Shown here piece by piece: positions 16,436 through 25,156 of a stretch of 64,000 bases of DNA. The stretch is taken from the NCBI GenBank assembly GCA_050948785.1, contig JBMNEM010000002.1, forward strand, positions 124,001-188,000, in the 5' to 3' direction. Position numbers and translations under genes: made by a program. How positions within the stretch are numbered: the first letter of the stretch is position 1; every line of letters begins with the position of its first letter. The stretch comes from JAAZMI01 sp050948785. GTDB lineage: Bacteria; Bacillota; Dethiobacteria; DTU022; UBA8154. The notes below the pieces were generated by a model. That model had not been told where the DNA came from, did no database searches, and was given only the letters and a program-made list of their open reading frames with translations.

Positions 16436-16793
16436 ACACCAACTCTCCCGCTAAAAATATTTATTTTACAGTTGTGAGCATCCTTACAACATAAAATCAT
16501 TAAAGCTTATCTTGGAGAACATATTCACTATTAGCTTTTCCCCTTTCCAAAATCAAATACCACTGCAAGCTCCATCCCGAAAATAGAACTTTATTATTTT
16601 CATTTTCCGATGGTGCCGCCCTGCATGGGCGGCATGGGATCTATGATCAAAAACATTTTTATTTTTAAAACCCCATGAAGTTTCACATCAAAATATAAAA
16701 TGGCAAAATACCATTGCGGAATAGAAATTACTGTTCGTACACGCACTAAATTATACTTATCGCCCTTTTTTTACAAAAAAACATTGCTTGCAC
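16436..16793. other. Divergent intergenic region
   Basis: AT-rich, between the 2-oxoacid oxidoreductase operon and fabI. A short hairpin-like CCGCCCTGCATGGGCGG occurs near 16616-16632. No gene was seen; promoters for the leftward operon should be here but none stands out. Confidence 0.5.
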
Positions 16794-16841
16794 TTGCAAA
16801 AAATACGCCTCGTGCTATACTTCTAAATACAAGCACTTGTT
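16794..16841 (+). promoter_or_regulatory. Probable fabI promoter with nearby dyad
   Basis: TTGCAA (16794-16799) and TATACT (16816-16821) with a 16-base spacer. Just after the expected start site lies ACAAG-CA-CTTGT (about 16830-16841), a small dyad that could be an operator. Confidence 0.45.
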
Positions 16842-16911
16842 TGGCAAAAAAAGTATTCCATGAAAAAAGATGGGCTGGAAGTGCAGAAAAAATAAAAAGG
16901 AAGTGAACACC

Positions 16912-17679
16912 ATGCTTAGCGGTAAAGTGGGCCTGATTTTAGGCATCGCCAATCAGCATAGCCTGGCCTGGCATATAACCAAAGCCCTGGCAGAGGCCAA
17001 GGCCCAACTTATTCTTACTTTCCAGAGTGAGCGCTTTGAGAAAAAATTAAAAAAACTAAGCGCTGGTTTCTTCCAAACTTCCCCGCTCATGCTTCCCTGC
17101 GATGTACAGGATGACCGGCAAATTAAAAATCTCTACGCACAGATCGAGCAAACCTTTCCCCGGCTGGATTTTATCATCCACAGCATCGCTTACGCCGAAA
17201 AAGAGGATCTTACAGGAAAATTTATCGACACTTCCCGCGAGGGCTTTAAAACAGCTCTGGAAATCAGCACCTATTCCCTGCTCGCCATCGCCCGCCCGGC
17301 GGTCCCCTTAATGGCTGACGGCGGGAGCATTGTGACCCTCAGTTATCTAGGCAGCCAGCGTGTCATTCCCCATTACAACGTCATGGGGGTAGCCAAAGCC
17401 GCCCTGGAATCTTCTGTCCGCTACCTGGCCCATGACCTTGGTGAAAAAGGGATTCGCGTCAATGCCCTTTCCTCCGGTCCGGTAAATACATTATCAGCAC
17501 GCGGTATCAAAGGATTTACAAATTTCCTGGGTTGTGTTCGCGAAAACGCACCACTGCAGCGCAATATTGAAGGGAGTGAAGTGGGTGACGCAGCGCTTTT
17601 CCTGTGCAGCGATCTCTCCCGCGGCATTACCGGGGAAACAATCTTTGTTGATGCCGGTTACCATTTGAAAGGATATTAA
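16912..17679 (+). CDS. fabI: Enoyl-[acyl-carrier-protein] reductase (NADH)
   Basis: Last step of each fatty acid elongation cycle, in the cytoplasm. 255 residues of SDR fold: GLILGIANQHSLAWHI is the FabI form of the NADH loop, and the catalytic Tyr-X6-Lys is in HYNVMGVAKAALE, preceded by SYLGSQRVIP as in Escherichia coli FabI. The C-terminal FVDAGYHLKGY is also typical. I chose the ATG at 16912 behind AAAGGAAG; an upstream in-frame ATG at 16870 lacks a site. Many Gram-positive anaerobes use FabK, so a stand-alone fabI is worth noting. Confidence 0.93.
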   Translation: MLSGKVGLILGIANQHSLAWHITKALAEAKAQLILTFQSERFEKKLKKLSAGFFQTSPLMLPCDVQDDRQIKNLYAQIEQTFPRLDFIIHSIAYAEKEDLTGKFIDTSREGFKTALEISTYSLLAIARPAVPLMADGGSIVTLSYLGSQRVIPHYNVMGVAKAALESSVRYLAHDLGEKGIRVNALSSGPVNTLSARGIKGFTNFLGCVRENAPLQRNIEGSEVGDAALFLCSDLSRGITGETIFVDAGYHLKGY

Positions 17680-17977
17680 TTGTTCCAAACAACATTGCAA
17701 AATTAAAAGTTTTAATCTATAAATGCAGGGAATTCTTGCCTTTTGTCGAAGAGATGTCGAAGAGATCGTTATTACGAGATTACGGGTACTTCTGAAATAA
17801 TTCGTGATGTTTTGTGGAAAATTAATGTAAGGAGACTTATTTACAAAATCCTGCCGGAAAAAATTTAAGTAACTGTTTCTGATTCAAAAGCAAAAATGAA
17901 GCGGATAGAAAGAGTTTTTACTGCTGTGCCCAAATATGGACACGACAGAAGAGTAATAAGAGGAAAGGAGATTAGCT
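17680..17977. other. Intergenic region with a tandem 11-mer
   Basis: GTCGAAGAGAT is repeated exactly in tandem at 17745-17755 and 17756-17766. A short dyad GTGCCCAAATATGGACAC is at about 17927-17944, 30 bases before the HU gene. No open gene was seen. Confidence 0.5.
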
Positions 17978-18271
17978 ATGGAAACAACAGGCAAAGTTGA
18001 GCTGGCAAAGACAATCGCCCAAAAAATTGGTGTCACTCAAAAGCAAGCTGCGGAGTTTATTAACACCTTCATAGCTACAGTTGAAGAAAAACTCGTCGAA
18101 GGGAATAGGGTACAACTGGTGGGCTTTGGTACATTCCTGACCAGGAGACGAGAAAGCAGAGAAGGTAGAAAGCCTGGAACCAATGAAAAAATTATTATTC
18201 CCGCCAGTACTGTCCCCGTTTTTAAAGCTGGAAAGAGTTTAAAAGATAAGTTAAATCCTGACAATAAATGA
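17978..18271 (+). CDS. hup: HU family DNA-binding protein
   Basis: 97 residues, histone-like nucleoid protein. KVELAKTIAQKIGVTQKQAAEFI is the helical dimer part, VQLVGFGTFLTRRRESREGRKPGTNEKIIIPAS is the beta-arm with the Arg-rich tip, and FKAGKSLKDKLN closes. The start is behind GGAAAGGAG. A strong terminator follows. A single-gene unit. Confidence 0.95.
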   Translation: METTGKVELAKTIAQKIGVTQKQAAEFINTFIATVEEKLVEGNRVQLVGFGTFLTRRRESREGRKPGTNEKIIIPASTVPVFKAGKSLKDKLNPDNK

Positions 18272-18293
18272 GTGCGCTCTTTTGGAGAACTCT

Positions 18294-18340
18294 AAAAGCT
18301 TCACCTTTTCATTCCGGAAAGGTGAAGCTTTTTATTTATA
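18294..18340 (+). terminator. Intrinsic terminator after hup
   Basis: 15-base arms 18294-18308 (AAAAGCTTCACCTTT) and 18318-18332 are perfectly complementary with a 9-base loop, then TTTATTTATA. Confidence 0.9.
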
Positions 18341-18435
18341 GATAAAATTTATAGATAAAACATGGTTAACAAGGCCGTGCTTACTGCTGCTGTGCCTGCT
18401 GTGGCCATTGCCGGGCTAAATATATTTTTCAGCCA

Positions 18436-18506
18436 CAAACCAACCACAAGGACCGTCCCCGTGGTTGGTCACAAGCACCAGCCGCAAGGACCGTCCCCGC
18501 GGCTGA
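18436..18506. repeat. Two palindromic repeat copies
   Basis: Copies at 18440-18469 (CAACCACAAGGACCGTC...) and 18476-18505 (CCAGCCGCAAGGACCGTC...), both in the opposite sense to the 13 kb cluster. The rest of 18341-18709 is gene-free. Confidence 0.8.
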
Positions 18507-18709
18507 GCAAGGACTAAAATATATTTTTTAGCAGCCTTCTACGGGTATTTGCAAAACTGTTGACCCGAGTAGTACAAATAATTCTCATATCTCATTTTGT
18601 TGGCATAACTCCGCATATTTTTATACTCTTTGGAAAAGAATAAAGACCATCAGGTAAACATGGACAAAACAGCTTACAGGAAAGAAACAGAGAAAAAAGG
18701 AGGAAAAAA

Positions 18710-18880
18710 ATGGCTACACCGCTATTAACAGGGCTGCGCGACCTACGGGAAGATCTTCTACGCCAGTTGATCCTCACCAGCGGTGCGGAAAAGACAGAAA
18801 TACTGGTAAAGATTATGGAAATGGAAGAACAGATTGCCCTGGAAGAAAAAATTGCTTCCACCACCGGGCCTACGGGATAA
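18710..18880 (+). CDS. Small coiled-coil-type protein, unknown
   Basis: 56 residues from an ATG with a perfect AAGGAGG site seven bases upstream. It is rich in Leu, Glu and Lys and predicted helical through most of its length (LRDLREDLLRQLILTSG, then EILVKIMEMEEQIALEEKIA), with a short TTGPTG end. The helical heptads suggest self-association or a partner protein. A terminator follows at once, so it is a single-gene unit. The family is not recognised. Confidence 0.7.
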   Translation: MATPLLTGLRDLREDLLRQLILTSGAEKTEILVKIMEMEEQIALEEKIASTTGPTG

Positions 18881-18886
18881 GGCCAC

Positions 18887-18920
18887 AAACCCCTGGATAG
18901 ATCTTGCTCCGGGGGTTTTG
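18887..18920 (+). terminator. Intrinsic terminator
   Basis: AAACCCCTGG (18887-18896) pairs with CCGGGGGTTT (one G-U) starting at 18909, followed by TTG. Confidence 0.65.
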
Positions 18921-19075
18921 CTTACGACAAGGCAGCAAACCGCGTGGTTGTTAAGTGTATTCTGGCGGAAAGCATCAACTCAGCTCACGGCTTACGGTGG
19001 CAAGCCCGGCAGGGCTTATCCTCCTGTTCGCCTGCCAGCACAAAATGGAAGGATTTCGGCCAATAAAAATGTTTC

Positions 19076-19642
19076 TTAACGGGCCTGCTCCAGGTCCGAC
19101 CTAGTCAGGATGGAGGCGATGTTCAGGCCCTCCTTCTCCAGGTTTTCCCGGCCACCTTCCTGGCGGTCAACGATAACCAGGATTTTTTCCACCCGGCAGC
19201 CCAGCTCCTGCACCGCACGGGCAGCTTTCAACAGCGACCCCCCCGTGGTCAGGACATCATCCAGCAAGAGCAAAGGCAGTCCTTCCCGCAACGTGGGCCC
19301 GTCAACCCTATTCTCCAGACCGTGTTTTTTCGGCTCGGCCCGGACAAAGAAAGTATCGAGAGGCTGACCATCAAAAGGAGGAGAGCAGCTCAGGGCACTG
19401 ATGGCCGCGGCAACAGGTACCGCTCCCATGGCCGGGCCGCCGACAGCCCTCACCGCCAGGTTTTCCTCCCGGATTAAATGTAAAACATATTGAGCAATTT
19501 TATGTACCCCCTCTGCTGTCAGCGTCACCCGCCGGCAGTCGATATAAAAATCACTCTCCCGGCCGGAGGCGAGGCGCACCCTCCTTTGCTCATAAGCACG
19601 ATTTAAAACAAGATGAAGAATATCCTGATACAAATCTTTCAT
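19076..19642 (-). CDS. pyrE: Orotate phosphoribosyltransferase
   Basis: 188 residues; joins orotate and PRPP in pyrimidine synthesis. LASGRESDFYIDCRRVTL is the N-terminal family block, VGGPAMGAVPVAAAI the phosphate loop, FFVRAEPKKHG the flexible catalytic loop with Lys-Lys-His, and LLLLDDVLTTGGSLLKA the PRPP-binding motif. It is isolated from other pyr genes. No PyrR attenuator was noticed upstream. Confidence 0.93.
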   Translation of the reverse strand: MKDLYQDILHLVLNRAYEQRRVRLASGRESDFYIDCRRVTLTAEGVHKIAQYVLHLIREENLAVRAVGGPAMGAVPVAAAISALSCSPPFDGQPLDTFFVRAEPKKHGLENRVDGPTLREGLPLLLLDDVLTTGGSLLKAARAVQELGCRVEKILVIVDRQEGGRENLEKEGLNIASILTRSDLEQAR

Positions 19643-19708
19643 GATTGCTCATGCCCCCATTTTTTTTCTTTTTTTTAATATACCAGCATCAAGCAGATAA
19701 AACAAGGG

Positions 19709-19741
19709 CACCAACCGCGGGGACGGTCCTTGTGGTTGGTG
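19709..19741. repeat. Palindromic repeat, most complete copy
   Basis: CACCAACCGC, then GGGGACGGTCCTT, then GTGGTTGGTG: the outer arms are inverted copies (9 of 10 pairs). This copy shows the intended fold of the family. Confidence 0.85.
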
Positions 19742-19821
19742 CCAAAAAGTTCCCTAAGGCCAACAACGGATACCAACTACAGGCAACCATCGTTAACCAC
19801 AATGTACCAATCGCATGCACC

Positions 19822-19850
19822 CACCAACCACAATAACCGTCCCCGCGGTT
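19822..19850. repeat. Palindromic repeat copy
   Basis: ACCAACCACAATAACCGTC then CCCGCGGTTT, opposite sense to 19709-19741. It directly abuts a group II intron fragment. Confidence 0.75.
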
Positions 19851-19856
19851 TGACAA

Positions 19857-19931
19857 CTAAACCTTACTAGGTGGGAGTTCCACCCGCTAAATCACACGGC
19901 CTTTCCCAGCCACACCAACGTTAGTGATATG
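19857..19931 (-). mobile_element. Truncated 5' end of a group II intron
   Basis: The bases 19861-19931 match 29551-29620, the 5' end and 5' flank of the group II intron at 26649-29605, with few differences. By alignment the intron begins at 19915 (GTGTGGCTGGG on the minus strand, compared with GTGCGGCCGGG at 29605). Everything beyond about 60 intron bases is missing. The rest of 19851-20218 has no gene. Confidence 0.8.
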
Positions 19932-20218
19932 ATTTCTTAATTTTAGATCTACATTTTCCAATAATCCCCTTAGCGTAAAGGAAAAAAAACCGGGTTTTTC
20001 AGTGGCCCCGAAGCATCCCCTTGTCCCTTTCCACTCCCTGGACACGCTACTGCCCACCATAAAATGCGTGCTTTAAATTTGACCTTTTCTTTTTTTTTAA
20101 GTATAACATAGATATCAGGCTGAAAAAGCTACCGGTCAGGCCGCTTCAGCACTGACAACACAATTAACAAGAACAATTTTTCAAATAATACTAATTGTTG
20201 CCTGAGGAGGAACTGAAA

Positions 20219-21274
20219 ATGAAAAGTTACAAGATTGCCTTAATCCCGGGAGATGGTACAGGCCCGGAGATGCTGCGGGAAGGGGTTAAAGTGCTACAGG
20301 CGGCGGCGGAAAAGTTTACTTTCAGCCTGGAATTTAAGGGATTTGACTATGGCGGCGAACGCTACCTGCGCAGCGGTGAAGCCCTGCCCGCAGGAGCTGT
20401 TGAAGAGCTAATAAAATTTCAGGCTATTTATTTGGGGGCAGTCGGCCATCCGGAAGTAAAGCCGGGTATCCTGGAAAAAGGAATTCTCTTACGCCTGCGC
20501 TTTGAGCTGGACCAGTACATAAACCTACGCCCCGTCAAGCTTTATCCCGGGGTGGAAACCCCTTTAAAGGACAAGGGCCCCGATGAGATCGATTTTGTTG
20601 TCGTGCGGGAAAACACCGAGGGCCTGTATACAGGCAGCGGGGGGTTTCTGCGCAAAGGGACCCCCGCCGAAGTGGCGATCCAGGAATCAATCAATACCCG
20701 TGCAGGCGTGGAACGCTGCCTGCGCTATGCCTTTGAGTACTGCCGGAAGCGCAACAAGAAAAAAACTCTTACTCTCTGCGGCAAAACCAATGTCCTCACT
20801 TACGCCTTCGACCTGTGGGAAAGGGCCTTTCATGAAGTGGGAGAAGAGTATCCGGATATTCAAAGAGAATATGCGCATGTTGATGCAATTTGCATGTGGA
20901 TGGTCAAAAACCCTGAGCAATTTGATGTAATCGTCACGGATAATATGTTTGGCGATATTATCACCGATCTGGGCGCCATCCTGCAGGGCGGCATGGGCAT
21001 TGCCGCCGGGGGGAATATCAATCCCGGGGGAACATCCATGTTTGAACCCATCGGCGGTTCAGCCCCCAAATATACCGGCAAAAATGTGATCAACCCCCTG
21101 GCGGCAATCTGTGCCGGAGGCATGATGCTGGAGCACCTCGGGGAAAATGAGGCAGCAGCAGCCGTGGAAAAGGCGGTCATGACCGTCTGCGCCAAACACA
21201 TTCAAAGTCTTTCTGCCGGACAGATGGGCGCCAGTACAAGCGAAGTCGGTGACCTGGTCGTAAGTTACCTTTGA
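20219..21274 (+). CDS. Isocitrate/isopropylmalate dehydrogenase family protein
   Basis: 351 residues of the NAD-dependent beta-decarboxylating dehydrogenase family. It begins YKIALIPGDGTGPEM; substrate-arm region LLRLRFELDQYINLRPVKLYPGVETPL; catalytic FVVVRENTEGLYTG; Lys in GKTNVL; metal-binding Asp in VTDNMFGDIITDLGAILQGG; NAD site MFEPIGGSAPKYTGKNVINP. The QYINLRP form points to isopropylmalate, D-malate or tartrate dehydrogenase, not ICDH; no leu genes are adjacent, so the substrate is left open. ATG at 20219 lies eight bases after GAGGAGG. Confidence 0.88.
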   Translation: MKSYKIALIPGDGTGPEMLREGVKVLQAAAEKFTFSLEFKGFDYGGERYLRSGEALPAGAVEELIKFQAIYLGAVGHPEVKPGILEKGILLRLRFELDQYINLRPVKLYPGVETPLKDKGPDEIDFVVVRENTEGLYTGSGGFLRKGTPAEVAIQESINTRAGVERCLRYAFEYCRKRNKKKTLTLCGKTNVLTYAFDLWERAFHEVGEEYPDIQREYAHVDAICMWMVKNPEQFDVIVTDNMFGDIITDLGAILQGGMGIAAGGNINPGGTSMFEPIGGSAPKYTGKNVINPLAAICAGGMMLEHLGENEAAAAVEKAVMTVCAKHIQSLSAGQMGASTSEVGDLVVSYL

Positions 21275-21355
21275 TACTTTACGCCCCAAAAAATGTATCC
21301 TGATCTACCAGCTCTGTTTGTCGTAAGTGACCTAAGTTACTTTTGAATGTTCCAC

Positions 21356-21420
21356 AAACCCGGTATTGCCGCCTATGCTCTGCACACAAAAAAGCCGCTT
21401 ACACCAAACGACCGGGTTTT
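21356..21420 (+). terminator. Possible terminator with long loop
   Basis: AAACCCGGT (21356-21364) is complementary to ACCGGGTTT (21411-21419), then T. The 46-base loop makes this weak. Confidence 0.35.
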
Positions 21421-21610
21421 CCGGACCGGCAGCTTTGCTTTTACCAATAAAAACAGCTCAATTAAATACCTAAGGCTCTGTTAAAGGCCCCATATACAAG
21501 GAGGCGCCCAGGCAGAGCCTTGCGCTTTACATAATATTGCAGATAGCATCTAAAATTCGGGCAATAACGACCAGACAATGATAAGATGGTCCAAAAAGGT
21601 AATATGAAAA

Positions 21611-21787
21611 AGTAATTCGATAGGAAGTCGTTATATAATACTATCCCAATTTACATTCCCATTAAGACTAATGCTTGCTATCATTTAAACGCGTTTTTAA
21701 CATTTTCTAAAATTTGTTTTTCCAGTCCACATAATCTCATCAATGAAACAGGCATATAAGTCAACTAAGGGCTTATCTTCGTCTTCA
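21611..21787 (-). pseudogene. Fragments of two genes found intact elsewhere in the window
   Basis: 21611-21650 matches 33798-33837 inside the M23 peptidase gene with about five differences, one making a stop. 21673-21787 matches 30542-30664 inside the IS66-associated reading frame, with an eight-base deletion. Both are on the same strand as their counterparts. The rest of 21421-21890 has no gene. Confidence 0.8.
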
Positions 21788-21891
21788 TTACACAACCAAC
21801 ATCTCGTTGCCCGGAAGCCGATTGAACCTTACAAGAGGACTTTGATATTTGGGAAAGTTTTTATAGCCCCGCCCAATTTTTATTTTTTCTC

Positions 21892-21942
21892 TTGACACTA
21901 ACTACAATCTTGTAGTAGAACAAAACCACTACGTGGTTGTAG
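21892..21942 (+). promoter_or_regulatory. BlaI-type promoter/operator
   Basis: TTGACA at 21892-21897; two dyads of the BlaI/MecI operator type follow, CTACAATCTTGTAG (21902-21915) and CTACGTGGTTGTAG (21929-21942). TAGAAC at 21916 may be the -10. Placement between -35 and start fits repression by BlaI. Confidence 0.65.
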
Positions 21943-21988
21943 TTAAATTGCCGCAGACGTACGGCAATGAAAGAAAGAGGTGTACACC

Positions 21989-22799
21989 ATGACTAATTTT
22001 CAAAAGCTATCGGAAACGGAAATGGAGGTGATGCAGGCTATATGGGCGTCCGGCCGTCCCATGACATCCGGCGAACTACTTGATATTTTCGCGCTTGCCT
22101 CAAACGACTACCCAAAGCTGTTTTTCAGGAACGCCGCCTATGGCTATCCCGGGAGCATTACGAACAGATGGTTTTGTAGATGCTCTTATACAGAGACATC
22201 TTCCTGCGACTATGGAAAAATACCTGTCCTTAGAAGTGATGGAAGCCGTTTTGCTTATTTGGCTTGCGGGAGCAATGGTGTTTGCCGGATGGCATTTCTA
22301 TTGCTACCGCAGATTTAGCAAGCAGCTTCGGGAAAACAGTATTCCCGTACCAGAGGATACCGTCGCTGTCCTGCTTTCCTCATGCAAAGCGGCGCTGGGC
22401 ATCAATGAGGATGTAAGACTCATGCTGAACCATAAAATCACAAGCCCTATGCTTGTGGGGCTGTGCCGCCCTATGATACTGCTGCCAGCTTTCAGCATAT
22501 CGGGAATGGACTTAAAGCTGGTCTTGACCCATGAACTCATGCACCTGAAACGCAAGGATTTATGGGTAAATATGCTTGCACTGCTTGCGGGAACTCTGCA
22601 TTGGTTTAACCCTTTGGCGCATATTCTCCGCAAGGATGTAAGCATATGGGGCGATTTGTCCTGTGACGAGGCGTTGGCAGCGGGAATGTCCCATGAAGAA
22701 AGAAGGCTTTATGGCGAAGCAATTTTGAACACGCTGGATAATCATTCCCGCATGAACACGGCTTTTTGTTCTTCCTTATGTGAGAGCAGAAAGGGGTGA
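21989..22799 (+). pseudogene. blaI-blaR1 deletion fusion
   Basis: From ATG 21989 the frame encodes the first part of a BlaI/MecI repressor (LSETEMEVMQAIWASGRPMTSGELL) for about 35 residues. Past about 22080 the similarity jumps into BlaR1, in another frame: a membrane segment (AVLLIWLAGAMVFAGWHFY) and the M56 metalloprotease domain with HELMH and DLSCDEALAAGMSHEERRLYGEAIL. The repressor's remaining part, the BlaR1 start and its sensor domain are missing. A deletion has fused the two genes, so neither product works. Confidence 0.8.
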
Positions 22800-22800
22800 A

Positions 22801-23040
22801 GTGCAACTTCCGCGTAACAATATTTTCCCTGCTAATATTTCTGACAAAAGTTTCGAGACTAAAGAAGTTCAGGAACAGCTTAATTCTACGCCACGCAATG
22901 AGGATGTAATTTCCCGTGCAGGCGAGGGCCCGATTTATAAGGAATACGACCTTGTTGCAAACAATCAGGTTGTGTTCTTTGATACTCAAGAGGAACTTGA
23001 CGCCCACCTTAAATTGCTCAATATATATCTACAACGGTAA
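22801..23040 (+). CDS. Hypothetical protein or C-terminal fragment
   Basis: A frame of about 80 residues directly after the blaR1 remnant. It is hydrophilic, with KEYDLVANNQVVFFDTQEELDAHLKLLNIYL at the end and no known motif. The GTG at 22801 overlaps the end of the preceding frame. There is no good ribosome binding site; it may be the tail of a lost larger gene. Confidence 0.35.
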   Translation: MQLPRNNIFPANISDKSFETKEVQEQLNSTPRNEDVISRAGEGPIYKEYDLVANNQVVFFDTQEELDAHLKLLNIYLQR

Positions 23041-23160
23041 AACCCTGGCATTATATATCTTACTAATCAAGAGTACAGATAACTTCAGGTGTGGGAGTAT
23101 GTCAACTCAACTCGCTGCTATCTCACTCATGTGAGTCCAGCAAATCGGATATAACCCAGT

Positions 23161-23529
23161 TCAAGGGTTATAAAGGTGAATTAACCCAAGCAGAAGAATT
23201 AATATGAACGCAAATTCGAGTAAAGATAAAATATATTTTTTTGAATCTTTATCAAATTTCCATTCCATAAACGCACTAAAAATGCACCATAGCATAAATG
23301 GTATAGTGTACCAATAGGGTGGTTCTATTGGTACACTATATCCAAATATGGCTATACCCCCTACCATCAAAAATAATATTAAGAGAAATCTTTCACCATA
23401 TTTATGAATTTTATTAGTTGGAGTATAAAAAAAGCCGGAAATTTTTATATTAAACTTTCTTCTAATGTATATATATGTGCCGGCATAGAACAAAATGGTA
23501 ATAACTAAGAATATAAGTAATGGATTCAT
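23161..23529 (-). CDS. DUF4181-like membrane protein
   Basis: 122 residues from ATG 23529. Hydrophobic segments near residues 2-19, 47-66, 74-92 and 104-118. The motif RKFNIKISGFFYTPTNKIHKYGERFLLILFL resembles the DUF4181 family of small Bacillus/Clostridium membrane proteins of unknown function. The longer frame back to 23595 adds residues without family character. AT-rich, like the rest of the accessory zone. Confidence 0.6.
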   Translation of the reverse strand: MNPLLIFLVITILFYAGTYIYIRRKFNIKISGFFYTPTNKIHKYGERFLLILFLMVGGIAIFGYSVPIEPPYWYTIPFMLWCIFSAFMEWKFDKDSKKYILSLLEFAFILILLLGLIHLYNP

Positions 23530-24149
23530 TCTTAAACCCCAATTAATTTTTATTTGAAAATAACACAAAAACGTTGGGTAAGAAACCCGCAACATTTAAA
23601 TAGGAGTTTCTTACCCAACCCATATAGAAACTCCTTAGGGTTCCCCTCTCCAAAATGTCCTACCTAGTTGTATGGTCTTACCCCGGTTTGATGGACACGA
23701 CATTTGCTCCTTTCGCTTATCTTTCTGGGAAACCATGGGGAAACCTTTCTGCTATTCTCTTCATTAGTACCGGTTTTCTGTATTTTGTTATCCATACCAA
23801 ATGGTACTTGATATCATAAGTTGCATGAGAAGTCCTTCTGTAATTTTGCATTTTCACTCACCTCTAGTTAAAGTATCTCTTTTAATAGAGGTAGGAATAC
23901 GTCTCACCGGGTTAACCTAAAGGTTTCGGCTAAAGCCGAGGGATTTAACCCCATTATACAGACATTAAAGGGGTAAAATGTTCCCGATATTTTTAAAAAA
24001 AGCAAAAAAAACTTGGTCCTTACATTTTGGTCCGAGGTTGATTTTAATAATGTGGGTTTGATTTTTTAAGCCTTATTATTTTGGTTAATCAATCATTGGT
24101 TCAACTGATTGTGCTATTTCTAGAGTAGTTTCAACGGAGATATTGCCGC
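23530..24149. other. Gene-free AT-rich region with hairpins
   Basis: A 10-base perfect stem at 23602-23611/23626-23635 (AGGAGTTTCT) may be a minus-strand leader or terminator. At 23926-23939 TCGGC-TAAA-GCCGA sits in a block (23860-23960) that looks like the end of an IS200/IS605-type element. No gene is recognised. Confidence 0.5.
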
Positions 24150-24350
24150 TTAAATCGAATTGCTTATCCCCCAAAGCCAGGTAATTTGGATAATGCCGTA
24201 ACGCATTTCGGCAATCATGTACTCGATCCCACCGCTGCGATAAAAGAATACATCTGTATCATCATCGTCGAAGCTTTTTCCGGAAACCCCACCTCCAGGG
24301 GTGTCTTGCTGTATAAAAACCAAATCGGAGCCATCGAGGTTTAGGTCCAT
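24150..24350 (-). CDS. Short acidic reading frame, doubtful
   Basis: 66 codons with an acidic patch (SFDDDDTDVFF) and no recognised family. No ribosome binding site is evident. It may be a fragment or chance frame. Confidence 0.2.
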   Translation of the reverse strand: MDLNLDGSDLVFIQQDTPGGGVSGKSFDDDDTDVFFYRSGGIEYMIAEMRYGIIQITWLWGISNSI

Positions 24351-24430
24351 AATAATTATCCAAAGAATATCATATAAATACAGTCATATTTCAGGATCCG
24401 GAAAAACTGCCACTTGGTTTATGTAACAAA

Positions 24431-24901
24431 TTACATTTTCTGTAGTTCGATTAATTCCGTTTTATTGTCCCAACTAATCAGTAAGTTCACTTTATTACTC
24501 ATTTCTGAAATAGTAGTATTATTAATTTGCCCTTTACTAACAATAGCTTCTGAAGGCATAATTGGGCCAGTTGTTTCTCCTAAAGATATTTTTATTTTTG
24601 TAGGAACCTTGCTATCTCCTTTAAAAATTAGACTTTCATTGCCTGTACTATCCGAAATAGCTACAGCATCCTTATGTAACCAGTCTAATTGATAAGATAC
24701 GCTGTTAATATTTATATTTTTTGTATCTTCTTTATTGTGCATAATTTCAATTAGGTAAAATATTTGCTGATCTTTAATATATTTTACTATAAAATTAGCT
24801 TCCCAATACTCTCCACTACCTGAAAAATTAGTTTCAGCACTAGAAAGATTGCAACCTATCAAAAATAATAAAAAGAATAGAAAAATACTATAACTTTTCA
24901 A
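24431..24901 (-). CDS. Putative lipoprotein, unknown function
   Basis: 156 residues. Signal peptide with lipobox (FLLFLIGC, Cys17), then a beta-rich, Asn/Ser-rich extracellular domain without a recognised family. The start is TTG at 24901 with GGAGGGAGGG about nine bases upstream. Flanked by relics, in the AT-rich zone; single-gene unit. Confidence 0.7.
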   Translation of the reverse strand: MKSYSIFLFFLLFLIGCNLSSAETNFSGSGEYWEANFIVKYIKDQQIFYLIEIMHNKEDTKNININSVSYQLDWLHKDAVAISDSTGNESLIFKGDSKVPTKIKISLGETTGPIMPSEAIVSKGQINNTTISEMSNKVNLLISWDNKTELIELQKM

Positions 24902-25156
24902 TTTTTTCTACCCTCCCTCCAAAATACATTCGTTAGATTAGTTCATTAAATTACTACTTGACAATACAATAGATAAAGAGGTGTTCAACGCAATATTAAA
25001 AAATACCTCTTTATCTATGTTTAAAGATATTCTATTAATTATTTATTATTATTATTCACTATAGTTGCATAAACAAAAAATCAATTTGTCAAGTAACGAA
25101 ACAATAAGGAATTAAAAGAAATAACTAGGAAAACCAATTAAATATCGGCATAAACC
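24902..25156. other. AT-rich intergenic region
   Basis: Short inverted AAAGAGGTGTT...AATACCTCTTT-like bases near 24976-25013 could form a hairpin. Nothing else was seen. Confidence 0.4.
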
